Virus record (IMG/VR): IMGVR_UViG_3300035703_000433
Span: 1-21,789 of that record
DNA length: 21,789 nucleotides
Strand: one strand, 5' to 3'
Source of the DNA: a virus
The number at the start of each line of letters is the position of its first letter. Positions within the stretch are counted from its first letter, which is position 1. Shown here one piece after another: positions 1 to 6,849 of the stretch. Under the pieces are notes generated by a model, which worked only from the letters and a program-made list of their open reading frames with translations, made no database searches and was not told the origin of the DNA. The position numbers were made by a program, and so were the translations under genes.

Positions 1-127
1 CCGCTCCCAAGGCTGATTCGAGCGGATGCCTAGGCATCCGCTCCCAAGGCTGATTCGAGCGGATGCCTAGGCATCCGCTCCCAAGGCTGATTCGAGCGGA
101 TGCCTAGGCATCCGCTCCCAAGGCTGA
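1..127. repeat. Tandem 37-bp repeat with embedded 24-bp palindrome
   Basis: Three full copies of a 37-bp unit (1-37, 38-74, 75-111) and a partial fourth (112-127) run head to tail with no sequence between them. Each junction carries a perfect 24-bp palindrome (20-43, 57-80, 94-117) centred on GCCTAGGC, separated by a constant 13-bp spacer. The array begins at base 1, so its true length is unknown. The regular spacing of symmetric sites suits binding by a dimeric protein, an origin-type iteron, or cruciform extrusion; these are inferences. Confidence 0.95.
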
Positions 128-445
128 CCTACCGCACATAAGAAACCTTATCAGACGTTATCAGTTTTACTAATAGGGGGGGGGTCAGACTTGGCAAGGG
201 GTGGGGGGGGGCCGTAGGCCCGGCGGAGCCGGGCCGCCCAGCTACGCATATAATTTTCAAAATTTTTAGAAAACCCAAACCCGCGATCCGCTTCGCGGAT
301 CGCTCAAAGACAAGCAACCCGCTTCGCGGGTTGCTAAACACAGCGGTTTTCCCATACGGGAAAACTGCCATAGAAACGAAAAAGCCCCGGCTTGCCGGGG
401 CTTTGCTACACGACTTGTGGCATTGCTACATGGTTTGTAGCAATG
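128..445. other. Noncoding region with G-runs and a hairpin cluster
   Basis: I see no convincing gene here. Two runs of nine G lie at 176-184 and 203-211. Then come closely spaced hairpins: 217-224/228-235 (8 bp), 283-291/295-303 (9 bp, loop TTC), 314-322/326-334 (9 bp, loop TTC), 343-353/358-368 (11 bp with one G-T pair), the terminator at 381-404, and 421-430/436-445 (10 bp). The second and third share the core CGCTTCGCGG. The last one abuts the stop codon of the gene at 446. An open frame on the minus strand at 129-371 consists mostly of these hairpins and is not a credible protein. Confidence 0.8.
379..404 (-). terminator. Rho-independent terminator
   Basis: A GC-rich stem of 10-11 bp (381-391 paired with 394-404) with a tiny loop is followed, on the minus strand, by a run of T (complement of 379-383). 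It lies 40-65 bases downstream of the stop codon of the small membrane protein at 446-679 and would end that leftward transcript. Confidence 0.8.
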
Positions 446-679
446 CTACTCAGAATCGGGATCTCGGTTGAACATCTGGGAGAAGATGGTGTCGATGTTC
501 TGGAACTGCTCTGCGGTAAGCTGCCAGCGGTCGTTCTGGTAGTCCCATAGGTACTCGAACTCGTCATCGTGGTCATCGAGGACGGCTTCTGCATCTTGGA
601 GACGACGGGATAGAGAGGCCGAGTGCGCCCAGAGGGCCAGGAGGGCTACTACTAGGAGAAGGGTTTGCAGATCGATCAT
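446..679 (-). CDS. Small single-helix membrane protein, unknown
   Basis: This 77-residue protein has a hydrophobic segment at residues 5-20 (LLLVVALLALWA core), a short basic stretch SRR, and then an acidic, probably helical tail rich in D and E. It would sit in the inner membrane with one helix. I do not recognise a family. The start is supported by AAGGA ending about 10 bases upstream of ATG. The gene stands alone between two terminators (755-783 and 379-404) with its own candidate promoter, so it is a separate leftward transcription unit. Such isolated small membrane proteins in phages can act in superinfection exclusion or lysis, but nothing here decides this. Confidence 0.65.
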   Translation of the reverse strand: MIDLQTLLLVVALLALWAHSASLSRRLQDAEAVLDDHDDEFEYLWDYQNDRWQLTAEQFQNIDTIFSQMFNRDPDSE

Positions 680-717
680 GGGATGGGGTTCCTTATAGGG
701 GGATGGGATCTGCTATT

Positions 718-746
718 AGTGTAGTCTTGTGGGGGATGGTTGTCAG
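718..746 (-). promoter_or_regulatory. Candidate sigma70-type promoter for 446-679
   Basis: On the minus strand CTGACA (741-746) and TACACT (718-723) are separated by 17 bases; they match the -35 and -10 consensus at 5/6 and 4/6 positions. The -10 lies about 38 bases before the ATG. It is positioned just after the upstream terminator, as expected for an independent transcript. Confidence 0.4.
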
Positions 747-754
747 TTAAACGA

Positions 755-783
755 AAAAACCGGCAGGGTTAGTGCCGGTTTTT
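755..783 (-). terminator. Bidirectional rho-independent terminator
   Basis: A perfect 11-bp stem (755-765 paired with 773-783), loop of 7, starts with five A and ends with five T, so it works on either strand. It lies 30 bases past the stop codon of the 651-residue gene and ends the leftward operon. Confidence 0.85.
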
Positions 784-812
784 AGGGGTGGTTGGGGTTG
801 TCGGATCTCAGG

Positions 813-2768
813 TTAATCGTCCAACGGCTCGATTTGGTATTCCGAGTCGGGGTCGTTGGGGTTGATGTACAGGATATCGTGGAAGCAGTCGGTCGGGCTA
901 CGACCGACGTTGTATTCGACGATATCGGGTCGATTCTTACGAATCGTGATGCCCTTCAAAATCCTGACAAAGCTGCTCTCGAACCCCTTTAATCGCTGAG
1001 TTACGAGTACCTGCTTACCGATATGATAAGCAGTTACCGGAGCCTTTACGGGCTTTTGTGGGGCCTCTGGCTGAGGCTCAGGAGCCTCAGCCGGGGCTAC
1101 CGCAGGTGACAGCCACTCGAAGGCGAAATCCCAAAAATGCCCCTCAAAATCACACACTCTGCGGCGATTGCACACACGGTATACCTGAAACACCGTACCG
1201 TCGTATCTATCCATACTATCAACATAGGAAGGGCGGCCTTCAATCTTTCGGGTTTCAGGCTTAGTGACCTTTACCCAATCTCCCTCCTTGGGTTCCCAAG
1301 GCTTGAGCCACGCCAGATTGAAGTAATACCCCCCTGGGCCAATAGACCAGGGGTTACCCTGGGAATCCGGCCTAAACTCTCCGTTAAACTGGAATGTCTC
1401 GCCATCGTACTCGTCCATGTACGGAGACACCCACCCTCTATGGGCGTGTGTAGGCTTGGTGATTGTTACCCAATCACCCCCCTTCGGCTCCCAAGCTGGC
1501 TTGGGAGCCTCAGTGACCTCAGCAGGAGCCTCTGCCTCCGGCTCTGCCGGAGGCTCCACAGCGACGACGATAGGGGCATCAGGAAGGGCAAATTGGACAA
1601 ACTCCACGCCAAGGGTAGTAGTTACCTCCACCGGCCTATCGCACACCAGAGACGGGAACCAGTCGTTCGCTAGGTAGACAGGGCCATCTTCGGACACCAA
1701 ATCCCCACCCTTCGGGTACTCGATGATCGGAGAATCTGTTTGCGGAGCAAACAGATTCTTATCGAAAATCAGGCTTTCGTACACGTCACCTTCGCCCTGC
1801 TTGTCCTTGTGCCTACGCACAAGGACTCGCAAATGCGCGTCGATCCACACGAGTTTTCGCGTGAAATCGACTTCTCGGACGATCCAACTGAGGATCTTGA
1901 ACATGCGGTCGCCGTTGGCGGTGCGTAGATGCCCGTCCGATGGGGGAGCCGAGATGATCTTGGCGACGGCATCCCGCCATGCCCTCGTAGGAGCATCTGG
2001 GAAGATGCTTGATACGATCTGCTCTGCTTGGACAGACGGCTTGGGAGCCTCTGTGACGACGGCTTCCCCCTCAGTTTTCCCCTCAGTCGCGGTTCGCCTG
2101 CGGTAGACGGCCTCACTAGCTTGTTTCCGACCGATGTTACCACTAGCCCACCAATCAACAACATCGCGTAAATAAGCCAATGCACAGAACTTGTCACCTG
2201 CGGCGACGAGTTCATCGGGTTGGAGATACCTCCAACCCTCAGGCAGATCCGGCAATGGCGTAAGCCATGCCGGATCAAACGACCAGGATAGACCTTCGAG
2301 GTAGACCAAACCGCCAATGACTAAGTGATCTGGGGAAATGTGGCGAACACGAAAAATCCCACCATCGTACTTATCCATGAACTCGGAGTTCCAGTGGACT
2401 GCGCCTTCTTGTGCAGGCTTCTTGACCTTCACCCATTGGCCTACGGCCAATGGGTGATCGGAGTCCTCGGAGTCCTCGGAGTCCTCGGAGTCCTCGGAGT
2501 CCTCGGAGTCCTCGGGCTTAGCCACGACGAGTTCGCCATCCTCAACCGAGAATAGCTCTGGGTACTCTGCCGCTAATTCTTCGCTTCCTGATGCGATCAG
2601 CGATTCGGAACTATCATTCGACTTCCGAATGATCTTCGCAAGTTCCTCTAGGGCATCGGCAACAATGGCCCTAGATTCCACCGCCACTTTGCAAGATTCT
2701 ACCAAATTCTCAATCGTTTTTGCCAACACCAACTCGCGTTGGGTTGGCTTCACCTTCTCATTTGCCAT
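813..2768 (-). CDS. Modular protein with three SH3-like GDWV modules
   Basis: This 651-residue protein is the last gene of the leftward operon. It carries three copies of a module of about 60 residues with the pattern (G)xWVxVxKP, then MDxYDGxxFxV, then WxF and WLxP: residues 109-171, 429-490 and 494-555. The pattern suggests a small beta-barrel (SH3-like). A helical N-terminus (residues 10-70) is followed by a pure acidic D-S-E repeat (86-103). Residues 178-225 (GWRYLQPDE onward) and 245-400 look like further domains. The linkers are rich in P, E and A. I know no experimentally assigned function; repeated beta-barrel modules on flexible linkers suggest a binding protein. The start has AGGAAAG 8 bases upstream, and the first 11 bases overlap the preceding gene. 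Confidence 0.8.
   Translation of the reverse strand: MANEKVKPTQRELVLAKTIENLVESCKVAVESRAIVADALEELAKIIRKSNDSSESLIASGSEELAAEYPELFSVEDGELVVAKPEDSEDSEDSEDSEDSEDSDHPLAVGQWVKVKKPAQEGAVHWNSEFMDKYDGGIFRVRHISPDHLVIGGLVYLEGLSWSFDPAWLTPLPDLPEGWRYLQPDELVAAGDKFCALAYLRDVVDWWASGNIGRKQASEAVYRRRTATEGKTEGEAVVTEAPKPSVQAEQIVSSIFPDAPTRAWRDAVAKIISAPPSDGHLRTANGDRMFKILSWIVREVDFTRKLVWIDAHLRVLVRRHKDKQGEGDVYESLIFDKNLFAPQTDSPIIEYPKGGDLVSEDGPVYLANDWFPSLVCDRPVEVTTTLGVEFVQFALPDAPIVVAVEPPAEPEAEAPAEVTEAPKPAWEPKGGDWVTITKPTHAHRGWVSPYMDEYDGETFQFNGEFRPDSQGNPWSIGPGGYYFNLAWLKPWEPKEGDWVKVTKPETRKIEGRPSYVDSMDRYDGTVFQVYRVCNRRRVCDFEGHFWDFAFEWLSPAVAPAEAPEPQPEAPQKPVKAPVTAYHIGKQVLVTQRLKGFESSFVRILKGITIRKNRPDIVEYNVGRSPTDCFHDILYINPNDPDSEYQIEPLDD
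2461..2514 (-). repeat. Six copies of a 9-bp repeat (acidic linker)
   Basis: Six exact head-to-tail copies of GAGTCCTCG encode the D-S-E repeat at residues 86-103 of the 651-residue protein. The copies are identical even at synonymous positions, which points to recent slippage, and the copy number is likely to vary. The repeat directly follows the 13-bp hairpin at 2429-2457. Confidence 0.95.
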
Positions 2769-3114
2769 CTGAAATCTTTCCTAACCACTCGGAAAACTCG
2801 TTTTCCGAGTAAAAAACAACCAAATCTGAGAGGTTCGGAGCCTTCAAAGTCTCCGAACTGCCTTGCATACGCAGCACGACACCACCCTCAACATACTCGT
2901 AATCCCACCGTCTGCCAATACAGTCCTTGTAACCAACCAAGTCTAACTCGGTGCTGGTATACCCAAACATCGATCCGACCTTCCATTTCCACTGCGGATC
3001 GGTCACTGGAACCCGAGTATCCTCGGGTTCCATCTGCAAAAAGCTCCGAACAAGTTGGAGCTTTGAATGATAATACTGGCTGACCGTACACAAAATGCTC
3101 GGATGAAGCACCAT
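2758..3114 (-). CDS. Hypothetical protein, 118 residues
   Basis: I do not recognise this protein. It is soluble, with a basic start, a central stretch with WKWKVGSMFGY and RRWDYEYVEGG, and an acidic end. The start is supported by AGGGAAA upstream, contained in the last codons of the preceding gene, whose stop lies 4 bases before the ATG. The end overlaps the 651-residue gene by 11 bases, so translation of the three genes is probably coupled. Three hairpins lie within it: 2787-2797/2800-2810 (11 bp), 2833-2840/2851-2858 (8 bp) and 3007-3017/3022-3032 (11 bp). Confidence 0.7.
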   Translation of the reverse strand: MVLHPSILCTVSQYYHSKLQLVRSFLQMEPEDTRVPVTDPQWKWKVGSMFGYTSTELDLVGYKDCIGRRWDYEYVEGGVVLRMQGSSETLKAPNLSDLVVFYSENEFSEWLGKISDGK

Positions 3115-3118
3115 TTTG

Positions 3119-3598
3119 CTATTTCCCTTCCTTAGCGTAGTAATTATGCGAAAACTTTCTCACCCATTTATGCTTCACGCCAATAGGTTGGTCGCTTCTC
3201 CTAACTTTACCGTCCGTGTGCTTCCACTGACCGCCACCACATTCCCCAACAAACGTGAATCCACAAGCTCGCATAGAAGCCCCGCCCTCCTCAGGTAGCG
3301 TGTATGTCTGAACGGTATGGAATCCCATAGCATCGGCGGCGCGACACACTGCGCCGTACAATTTGGATATGGCATTTTTTGTGCCGTTCGATGCACATCG
3401 CAGGATTTCCAAAGTTCCGTAGGGATCACATTTTCTAGCCACTGGCCTACCGCAAATGACAACCGCCACTAAGGCATCGCCACTGTACAGAGCCAGACTA
3501 AATCTGTGACCACGACAAGGCTTGTGATGTCTATGCAGGGCGGTGACTAGATCATTGGCTTGTTTCAAAGTACAAGGAACAACTCGCAATTTACCCAT
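3119..3598 (-). CDS. XF1762-family GNAT-like protein
   Basis: This 159-residue protein matches a phage family (XF1762 type): HRHHKPCRGHRFSLAL near the start, VAVVICGRPVARK, the LEILRCASNGTKNAISKLYG block, and TYTLPEEGGASMRACGF. The alternation of a strand-rich core, an arginine/cysteine strand and a following helix resembles GNAT acyltransferases, the fold also used by the Mu Mom DNA-modification protein. The substrate is unknown, so a DNA-modification role is only a possibility. I start it at the ATG at 3596-3598, which overlaps the preceding stop as TAATG; an upstream in-frame ATG would lengthen it by 15 residues into the previous gene. Homologues begin near RVVPCTLKQAN, supporting the shorter form. 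Confidence 0.75.
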   Translation of the reverse strand: MGKLRVVPCTLKQANDLVTALHRHHKPCRGHRFSLALYSGDALVAVVICGRPVARKCDPYGTLEILRCASNGTKNAISKLYGAVCRAADAMGFHTVQTYTLPEEGGASMRACGFTFVGECGGGQWKHTDGKVRRSDQPIGVKHKWVRKFSHNYYAKEGK

Positions 3599-3870
3599 TA
3601 CTTCACTTTTCCTTCCGAAATATCTGAGGTTTCTTCTACCCACCAGCGAAGATCGCCCGGACTAAATGTTTCCCAGTCCATTTCGTCCCAATTTTTTGTC
3701 TGCGCCTCGCACTCAGGGTGCATAGCTTCCGACACAATACCGGCATCTTCGTCAACGCCGGTTCTCCGCAAGTAGGATGTTCCTTTGGGGATCTCCTTGC
3801 CGCATAGGTAGCAACTATGCGACCTGCGAGCCTTCTTGACGAGTGTGTCGTCTAGGTGCGTCCAACTCAT
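3598..3870 (-). CDS. Small zinc-ribbon-like phage protein
   Basis: This 90-residue protein has a CYLCGKEIPKG knuckle near residue 20 and a HPEC pair about 30 residues later, a CxxC...HxxC arrangement that probably binds one zinc ion. The C-terminal half is acidic and rich in tryptophan (KNWDEMDWETF, RWWVEE). Small proteins of this layout are common in phage early or accessory regions with no assigned role. The start chosen overlaps the previous stop as TAATG; a longer in-frame start would run 55 residues into the nuclease gene with arginine-rich, out-of-character sequence, so I reject it. The last codons encode GKVK and contain the ribosome-binding purines for the next gene. Confidence 0.75.
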   Translation of the reverse strand: MSWTHLDDTLVKKARRSHSCYLCGKEIPKGTSYLRRTGVDEDAGIVSEAMHPECEAQTKNWDEMDWETFSPGDLRWWVEETSDISEGKVK

Positions 3871-4268
3871 TACTTCACTTTCCCCTTGCCATCGTAGGCA
3901 TCTGCGATGCCTTGTGAGTACAAATCGTAGTTGATGCTGTAGTTTTCGCCCAATTCGAGTGCCTCTACCGACAGGTAGAGGCACACCAAGTACCGACCGT
4001 ACTTCTCTCGACGGTCTTTGACCGTCTCGATCCACACTTGCGAGCCTTTAGGCAGCTTTGACTGCAAGAAAGCCTTGGCTTTCTTGCCGTTTTCGGTGTC
4101 CATCTCGGGCGTGTTGATGCCCTTGAGACGCATTTTCTCCCGAGAGTAGTTATCCCGGCCATCGTCGATCATCAGAACGACGGTATCGCCGTCTGTGACT
4201 TCCACTACCGTCGCTCTGCGACGGTAGAGCCACGATGGATCAGGTGTTTTGGTTGCTTTTTTTGGCAT
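3870..4268 (-). CDS. Thermonuclease (SNase-like) family protein
   Basis: This 132-residue protein belongs to the staphylococcal-nuclease-like family. The recognisable signatures are VVEVTDGDTVVL (calcium-binding acidic strand), EKMRLKGINTPEM, which supplies the catalytic arginine and glutamate, and KDRREKYGRYL, which carries the second catalytic arginine. It has no signal peptide, so it acts in the cytoplasm if active. Family members cut DNA or RNA in a calcium-dependent way; in a phage it could degrade host nucleic acid or serve replication. It overlaps both neighbours by single bases (TAATG), so it is translated as part of the coupled set. Hairpins with 10-11-bp arms lie at 3959-3984, 4064-4087 and 4205-4227. 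Confidence 0.88.
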   Translation of the reverse strand: MPKKATKTPDPSWLYRRRATVVEVTDGDTVVLMIDDGRDNYSREKMRLKGINTPEMDTENGKKAKAFLQSKLPKGSQVWIETVKDRREKYGRYLVCLYLSVEALELGENYSINYDLYSQGIADAYDGKGKVK

Positions 4269-4870
4269 TACCGCTTGCCTCCCTTGGCTTGTGGGAACAT
4301 CTGCGTCAAACGAGTCACGACTTCCTTGAGCTTTTCCTTGCTGGTGTCATGGACATGTTCATAGAACTCGTTGAGGATAATGTCCCACAATTCTTCGGAG
4401 ATCAGATGGGCAAACGGAGCCAAAGACATACGCAGGTACGCCTGGATATATGTTCGGCGAACGACGAACATAACTCGATCCAAGAACGCCACAGCTTCCG
4501 GATGGGAATCCGGATCGAATATCGCCTTCGAGATGTCGAATGACCGCATTTTGGTGTAGAGCAGATTGTCCAACCGCACGAACAACTCGTCGAGTTGTTC
4601 GGGTGAGTTCTTGAGGGCGTTCTCGTCACACAGCCACACAGTATCCGAAACTGCATCGAAGATCGTGCCTGAGTGCTGTACGTTGTACAGCATCTTTTCA
4701 GGCGACTGGTCAGCATCGGAAATCTGATTTGCCGCCGCCGCGACGGTGGCAACGCCACGGATAAACGCTGTCATGGCGTTGTTGATTCCTTCGGAACTGT
4801 TGAAATCAACAGATTTCTTGATAAGTTGCTCAACCGCAATCTCGATTGCGGAGGGGGATTCGGTAGTCAT
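4268..4870 (-). CDS. Hypothetical protein, 200 residues
   Basis: I do not recognise a family. The protein is soluble and looks mostly helical, with an alanine-rich segment (FIRGVATVAAAANQ) near residue 40, a central region with PEQLDELFVRLDNLLY, a moderately hydrophobic stretch (residues 128-155) and a C-terminus ending in KGGKR. The ATG at 4868-4870 has AGAAAGG 6-7 bases upstream. The stop overlaps the nuclease start as TAATG. It is the second gene of the leftward operon, after a 48-base gap with no terminator, so it is probably cotranscribed with the gene at 4919-5359. Short hairpins occur at 4579-4601 (10 bp), 4674-4692 and 4834-4851 (8 bp). Confidence 0.75.
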   Translation of the reverse strand: MTTESPSAIEIAVEQLIKKSVDFNSSEGINNAMTAFIRGVATVAAAANQISDADQSPEKMLYNVQHSGTIFDAVSDTVWLCDENALKNSPEQLDELFVRLDNLLYTKMRSFDISKAIFDPDSHPEAVAFLDRVMFVVRRTYIQAYLRMSLAPFAHLISEELWDIILNEFYEHVHDTSKEKLKEVVTRLTQMFPQAKGGKR

Positions 4871-4918
4871 CGTAAACCTTTCTAACAGGGTGTGCCCTAG
4901 AAACGGGCTATCCCAAGG

Positions 4919-5359
4919 TTATACGTCCCCGTTTGTGCGATTTTTAGGGTTTTTTCGCCTATCAGGCTCGAAGATTTCATCTTCTTCGCTAGCACAATCC
5001 TCAAGAAATTCCTCCTCCGGCCAGTCCCCCTGCCAGAGAATTAGGTTCACGAACAAGTCTTTCAGACTTGTTCCAGTCACTACGATCTTCCCTTTGGAAG
5101 ATCGTAGTCGCCAAATGCCGTCGTTTTCCAAGGAAAACGACGCACCATGCTGGCGAACCTCAGCTTCCATCATTGAAAAGCAGGGGTAGATCGAGTCTGC
5201 GTACCGATCCACCTGCGAAACCCACTTGATGAAGTTCTTGCACAGGACACGGATGTCTTGATCCTTACTGCGAGTCAAGATCCGGCGCGCCAACTTCTCG
5301 TCGGCGGCCATTTCTTGTCTGGTTGGCGGTTCAATCATTTCTTCTGCTGCGTTTTTCAT
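4919..5359 (-). CDS. Hypothetical protein, 146 residues, first gene of leftward operon
   Basis: I do not recognise this protein. It starts with a charged helical part (residues 1-50), has a middle section with KNFIKWVSQVDRYADSIYPCF, and ends in an acidic stretch (EEDEIFEPD) followed by a basic tail (RRKNPKNR). I place the start at the ATG at 5357-5359, preceded by AAGGA about 6 bases upstream; a longer frame reaching 5461 would cross the divergent promoter region and overlap the terminase start. Three strong hairpins follow one another inside it: 5051-5073 (10 bp), 5079-5108 (13 bp) and 5119-5142 (11 bp). Being the first gene of an operon divergent from the late genes, a regulatory role is possible but not shown. 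Confidence 0.7.
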   Translation of the reverse strand: MKNAAEEMIEPPTRQEMAADEKLARRILTRSKDQDIRVLCKNFIKWVSQVDRYADSIYPCFSMMEAEVRQHGASFSLENDGIWRLRSSKGKIVVTGTSLKDLFVNLILWQGDWPEEEFLEDCASEEDEIFEPDRRKNPKNRTNGDV

Positions 5360-5366
5360 GGAATCC

Positions 5367-5395
5367 TTGTAAATTAGAAGAACTAATGGTATCTT
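5367..5395 (+). promoter_or_regulatory. Candidate rightward promoter for late genes
   Basis: TTGTAA (5367-5372) and TATCTT (5390-5395) are separated by 17 bases, each a 4/6 match. The -10 falls on the same bases as the -10 of the leftward candidate. If transcription begins near 5402, the ATG at 5386 lies outside the transcript, supporting the GTG at 5431 as terminase start. Confidence 0.35.
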
Positions 5396-5418
5396 ACCTA
5401 CTATTAGGGAATTGTCTA
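5391..5418 (-). promoter_or_regulatory. Candidate leftward promoter
   Basis: On the minus strand TAGACA (5413-5418) and TAAGAT (5391-5396) are 16 bases apart, with 5/6 and 4/6 matches to the sigma70 elements. The -10 lies about 31 bases before the ATG of the first leftward gene. Confidence 0.4.
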
Positions 5419-5430
5419 CAGGGCCATTTT

Positions 5431-6849
5431 GTGAAATTAGACTACTACGACCTACTTGCATCGACTTGTCGCGACTCGTATTTCGAGTTCGTTAAGCATT
5501 TCTGGCACACCATCGTCAAAGATCCCTTGGTTTGCAACTGGCATATTAAGTACCTCTGCGACACCATACAAGAGGCGATGGAGCGAGTTTTCCGTGGGGA
5601 AAACTCGCCACATGACCTTCTGGTGAACATCTCCCCCGGTACGAGCAAATCGACGCTCTTTAGCGTGATGCTCGTACCCTGGGCTTGGACTCGGATGCCC
5701 CACCTTCGGATGATCGGTGCGTCCTATACCGACGCTCTGGCCCTGGACTTGTCTGGCAAGTCCAGGCAGATCGTCGAATCGCCCCTGTACCAAAAGACCT
5801 TCCCCAACATCCGGCTCAGCAAAGACACCAACAGCAAGTCCCACTGGGCCAATACCTACAACGGCGACCGCTACGCAGTAGCGGTCGGCGGGTCGGTGAC
5901 CGGTATGCACGCCCACGTCATCGTCATCGACGATCCGATCAACCCGAGGGAAGTTCGGTCGAAGGCCGACTTGGAGACGGCGAAGAACTGGTGTAAGGAA
6001 ACGATTTCGTCGCGTAAGGTCAACAAAGACCTTACGCCGACGTTCGTCGTGATGCAACGACTTCACCAAGATGATCCATCCACCTTGTATATCGAACGGG
6101 GCGAAGCCGCCGTTCGGCACATTTGCCTGCCGGGTGAGATCACCCCGGCAGTCAAACCAATAAGCCTACAAGACTACTATCAGAATGGCTTATTCGACCC
6201 GGTTCGGTTGTCTCGTCCGACGCTCGACCGGATGCAGGTCGAGCTAGGGCAGTTCGGCTACTCCGGTCAGATCCTCCAAGATCCGATTCCTCTGGGTGGG
6301 GGTATGTTCAAGCCTGAACGGATCAACATCGTCGAATATCCGCCAGGAGTGGATTCTTTCACGAAAATCGTGCGTTACTACGACAAATCTGCCACTAAAA
6401 ATGGCGGAGACTATACCGTGGGCGTTAAGATGGGCTTGCATAAGGATGGCTCATACTGGATTTTGGATATAATTAGAGGGCAGTGGGCATCTGATGAACG
6501 CGAGCGACAAATCGTCGCTTGCGCACACAGAGACGGAAAATCCGTCCGGATTGGGATTGAACGAGAACCAGGATCGTCTGGGATTGACTCCGTAAAGGAT
6601 TCCGTCAAGCGATTAGCAGGATTTCGCGTTTATCCCAATTTAGCCTCCGGTAAGAAGGAACTCCGGGCAGACACTTTCAGCGTTCAGGTGAACGCTGGCA
6701 ATGTCTACATGGTCAAGGGAGCCTACAACAACCCATACCTCGAAGAACTCGCGTACTTCCCTAACGGGAAGCACGACGACCAAGTAGACGCAAGCTCGGG
6801 CGCGTTCTCCATGCTTGATAAACAACGAACCAGACTGGGAATACTATGA
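5431..6849 (+). CDS. terL: Terminase large subunit (DNA packaging ATPase-nuclease)
   Basis: This 472-residue protein drives DNA into the prohead and cuts it. The ATPase domain has a Walker A-type loop, SPGTSKST, at residues 68-75 and a Walker B strand, VIVIDD, at 163-168. The RNase H-like nuclease domain shows YYDKSAT (Asp318), the IEREPG acidic site (Glu378) and KHDDQVDA (448-454). This is the architecture of TerL with a terminase_6C-type end, and the length is normal. The start is a GTG with AGGG upstream; the alternative ATG at 5386 would lie upstream of the predicted transcript start. No small terminase gene is visible in this window. The stop overlaps the portal start as ATGA. Hairpins sit in both domains; one (5638-5647/5669-5678) spans the Walker A codons. 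Confidence 0.95.
   Translation: MKLDYYDLLASTCRDSYFEFVKHFWHTIVKDPLVCNWHIKYLCDTIQEAMERVFRGENSPHDLLVNISPGTSKSTLFSVMLVPWAWTRMPHLRMIGASYTDALALDLSGKSRQIVESPLYQKTFPNIRLSKDTNSKSHWANTYNGDRYAVAVGGSVTGMHAHVIVIDDPINPREVRSKADLETAKNWCKETISSRKVNKDLTPTFVVMQRLHQDDPSTLYIERGEAAVRHICLPGEITPAVKPISLQDYYQNGLFDPVRLSRPTLDRMQVELGQFGYSGQILQDPIPLGGGMFKPERINIVEYPPGVDSFTKIVRYYDKSATKNGGDYTVGVKMGLHKDGSYWILDIIRGQWASDERERQIVACAHRDGKSVRIGIEREPGSSGIDSVKDSVKRLAGFRVYPNLASGKKELRADTFSVQVNAGNVYMVKGAYNNPYLEELAYFPNGKHDDQVDASSGAFSMLDKQRTRLGIL

Noticed and set aside
1-127. Possible CRISPR array
   Set aside because: Repeat units of 37 bp adjoin directly without unique spacers, and no cas genes are present.
129-371. 80-codon frame on the minus strand
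   Set aside because: It is composed of hairpins and G-runs translated as proline/glycine-rich sequence with no supported start.
1137-1673. 178-codon + strand frame inside the 651-residue gene
   Set aside because: It is antisense to a protein with clear internal modules and has no ribosome-binding site.
5323-5430. Longer terminase N-terminus starting at 5323 or 5386
   Set aside because: These codons overlap the divergent promoter region and the first leftward gene; the GTG at 5431 has an AGGG site and fits the family's usual start.
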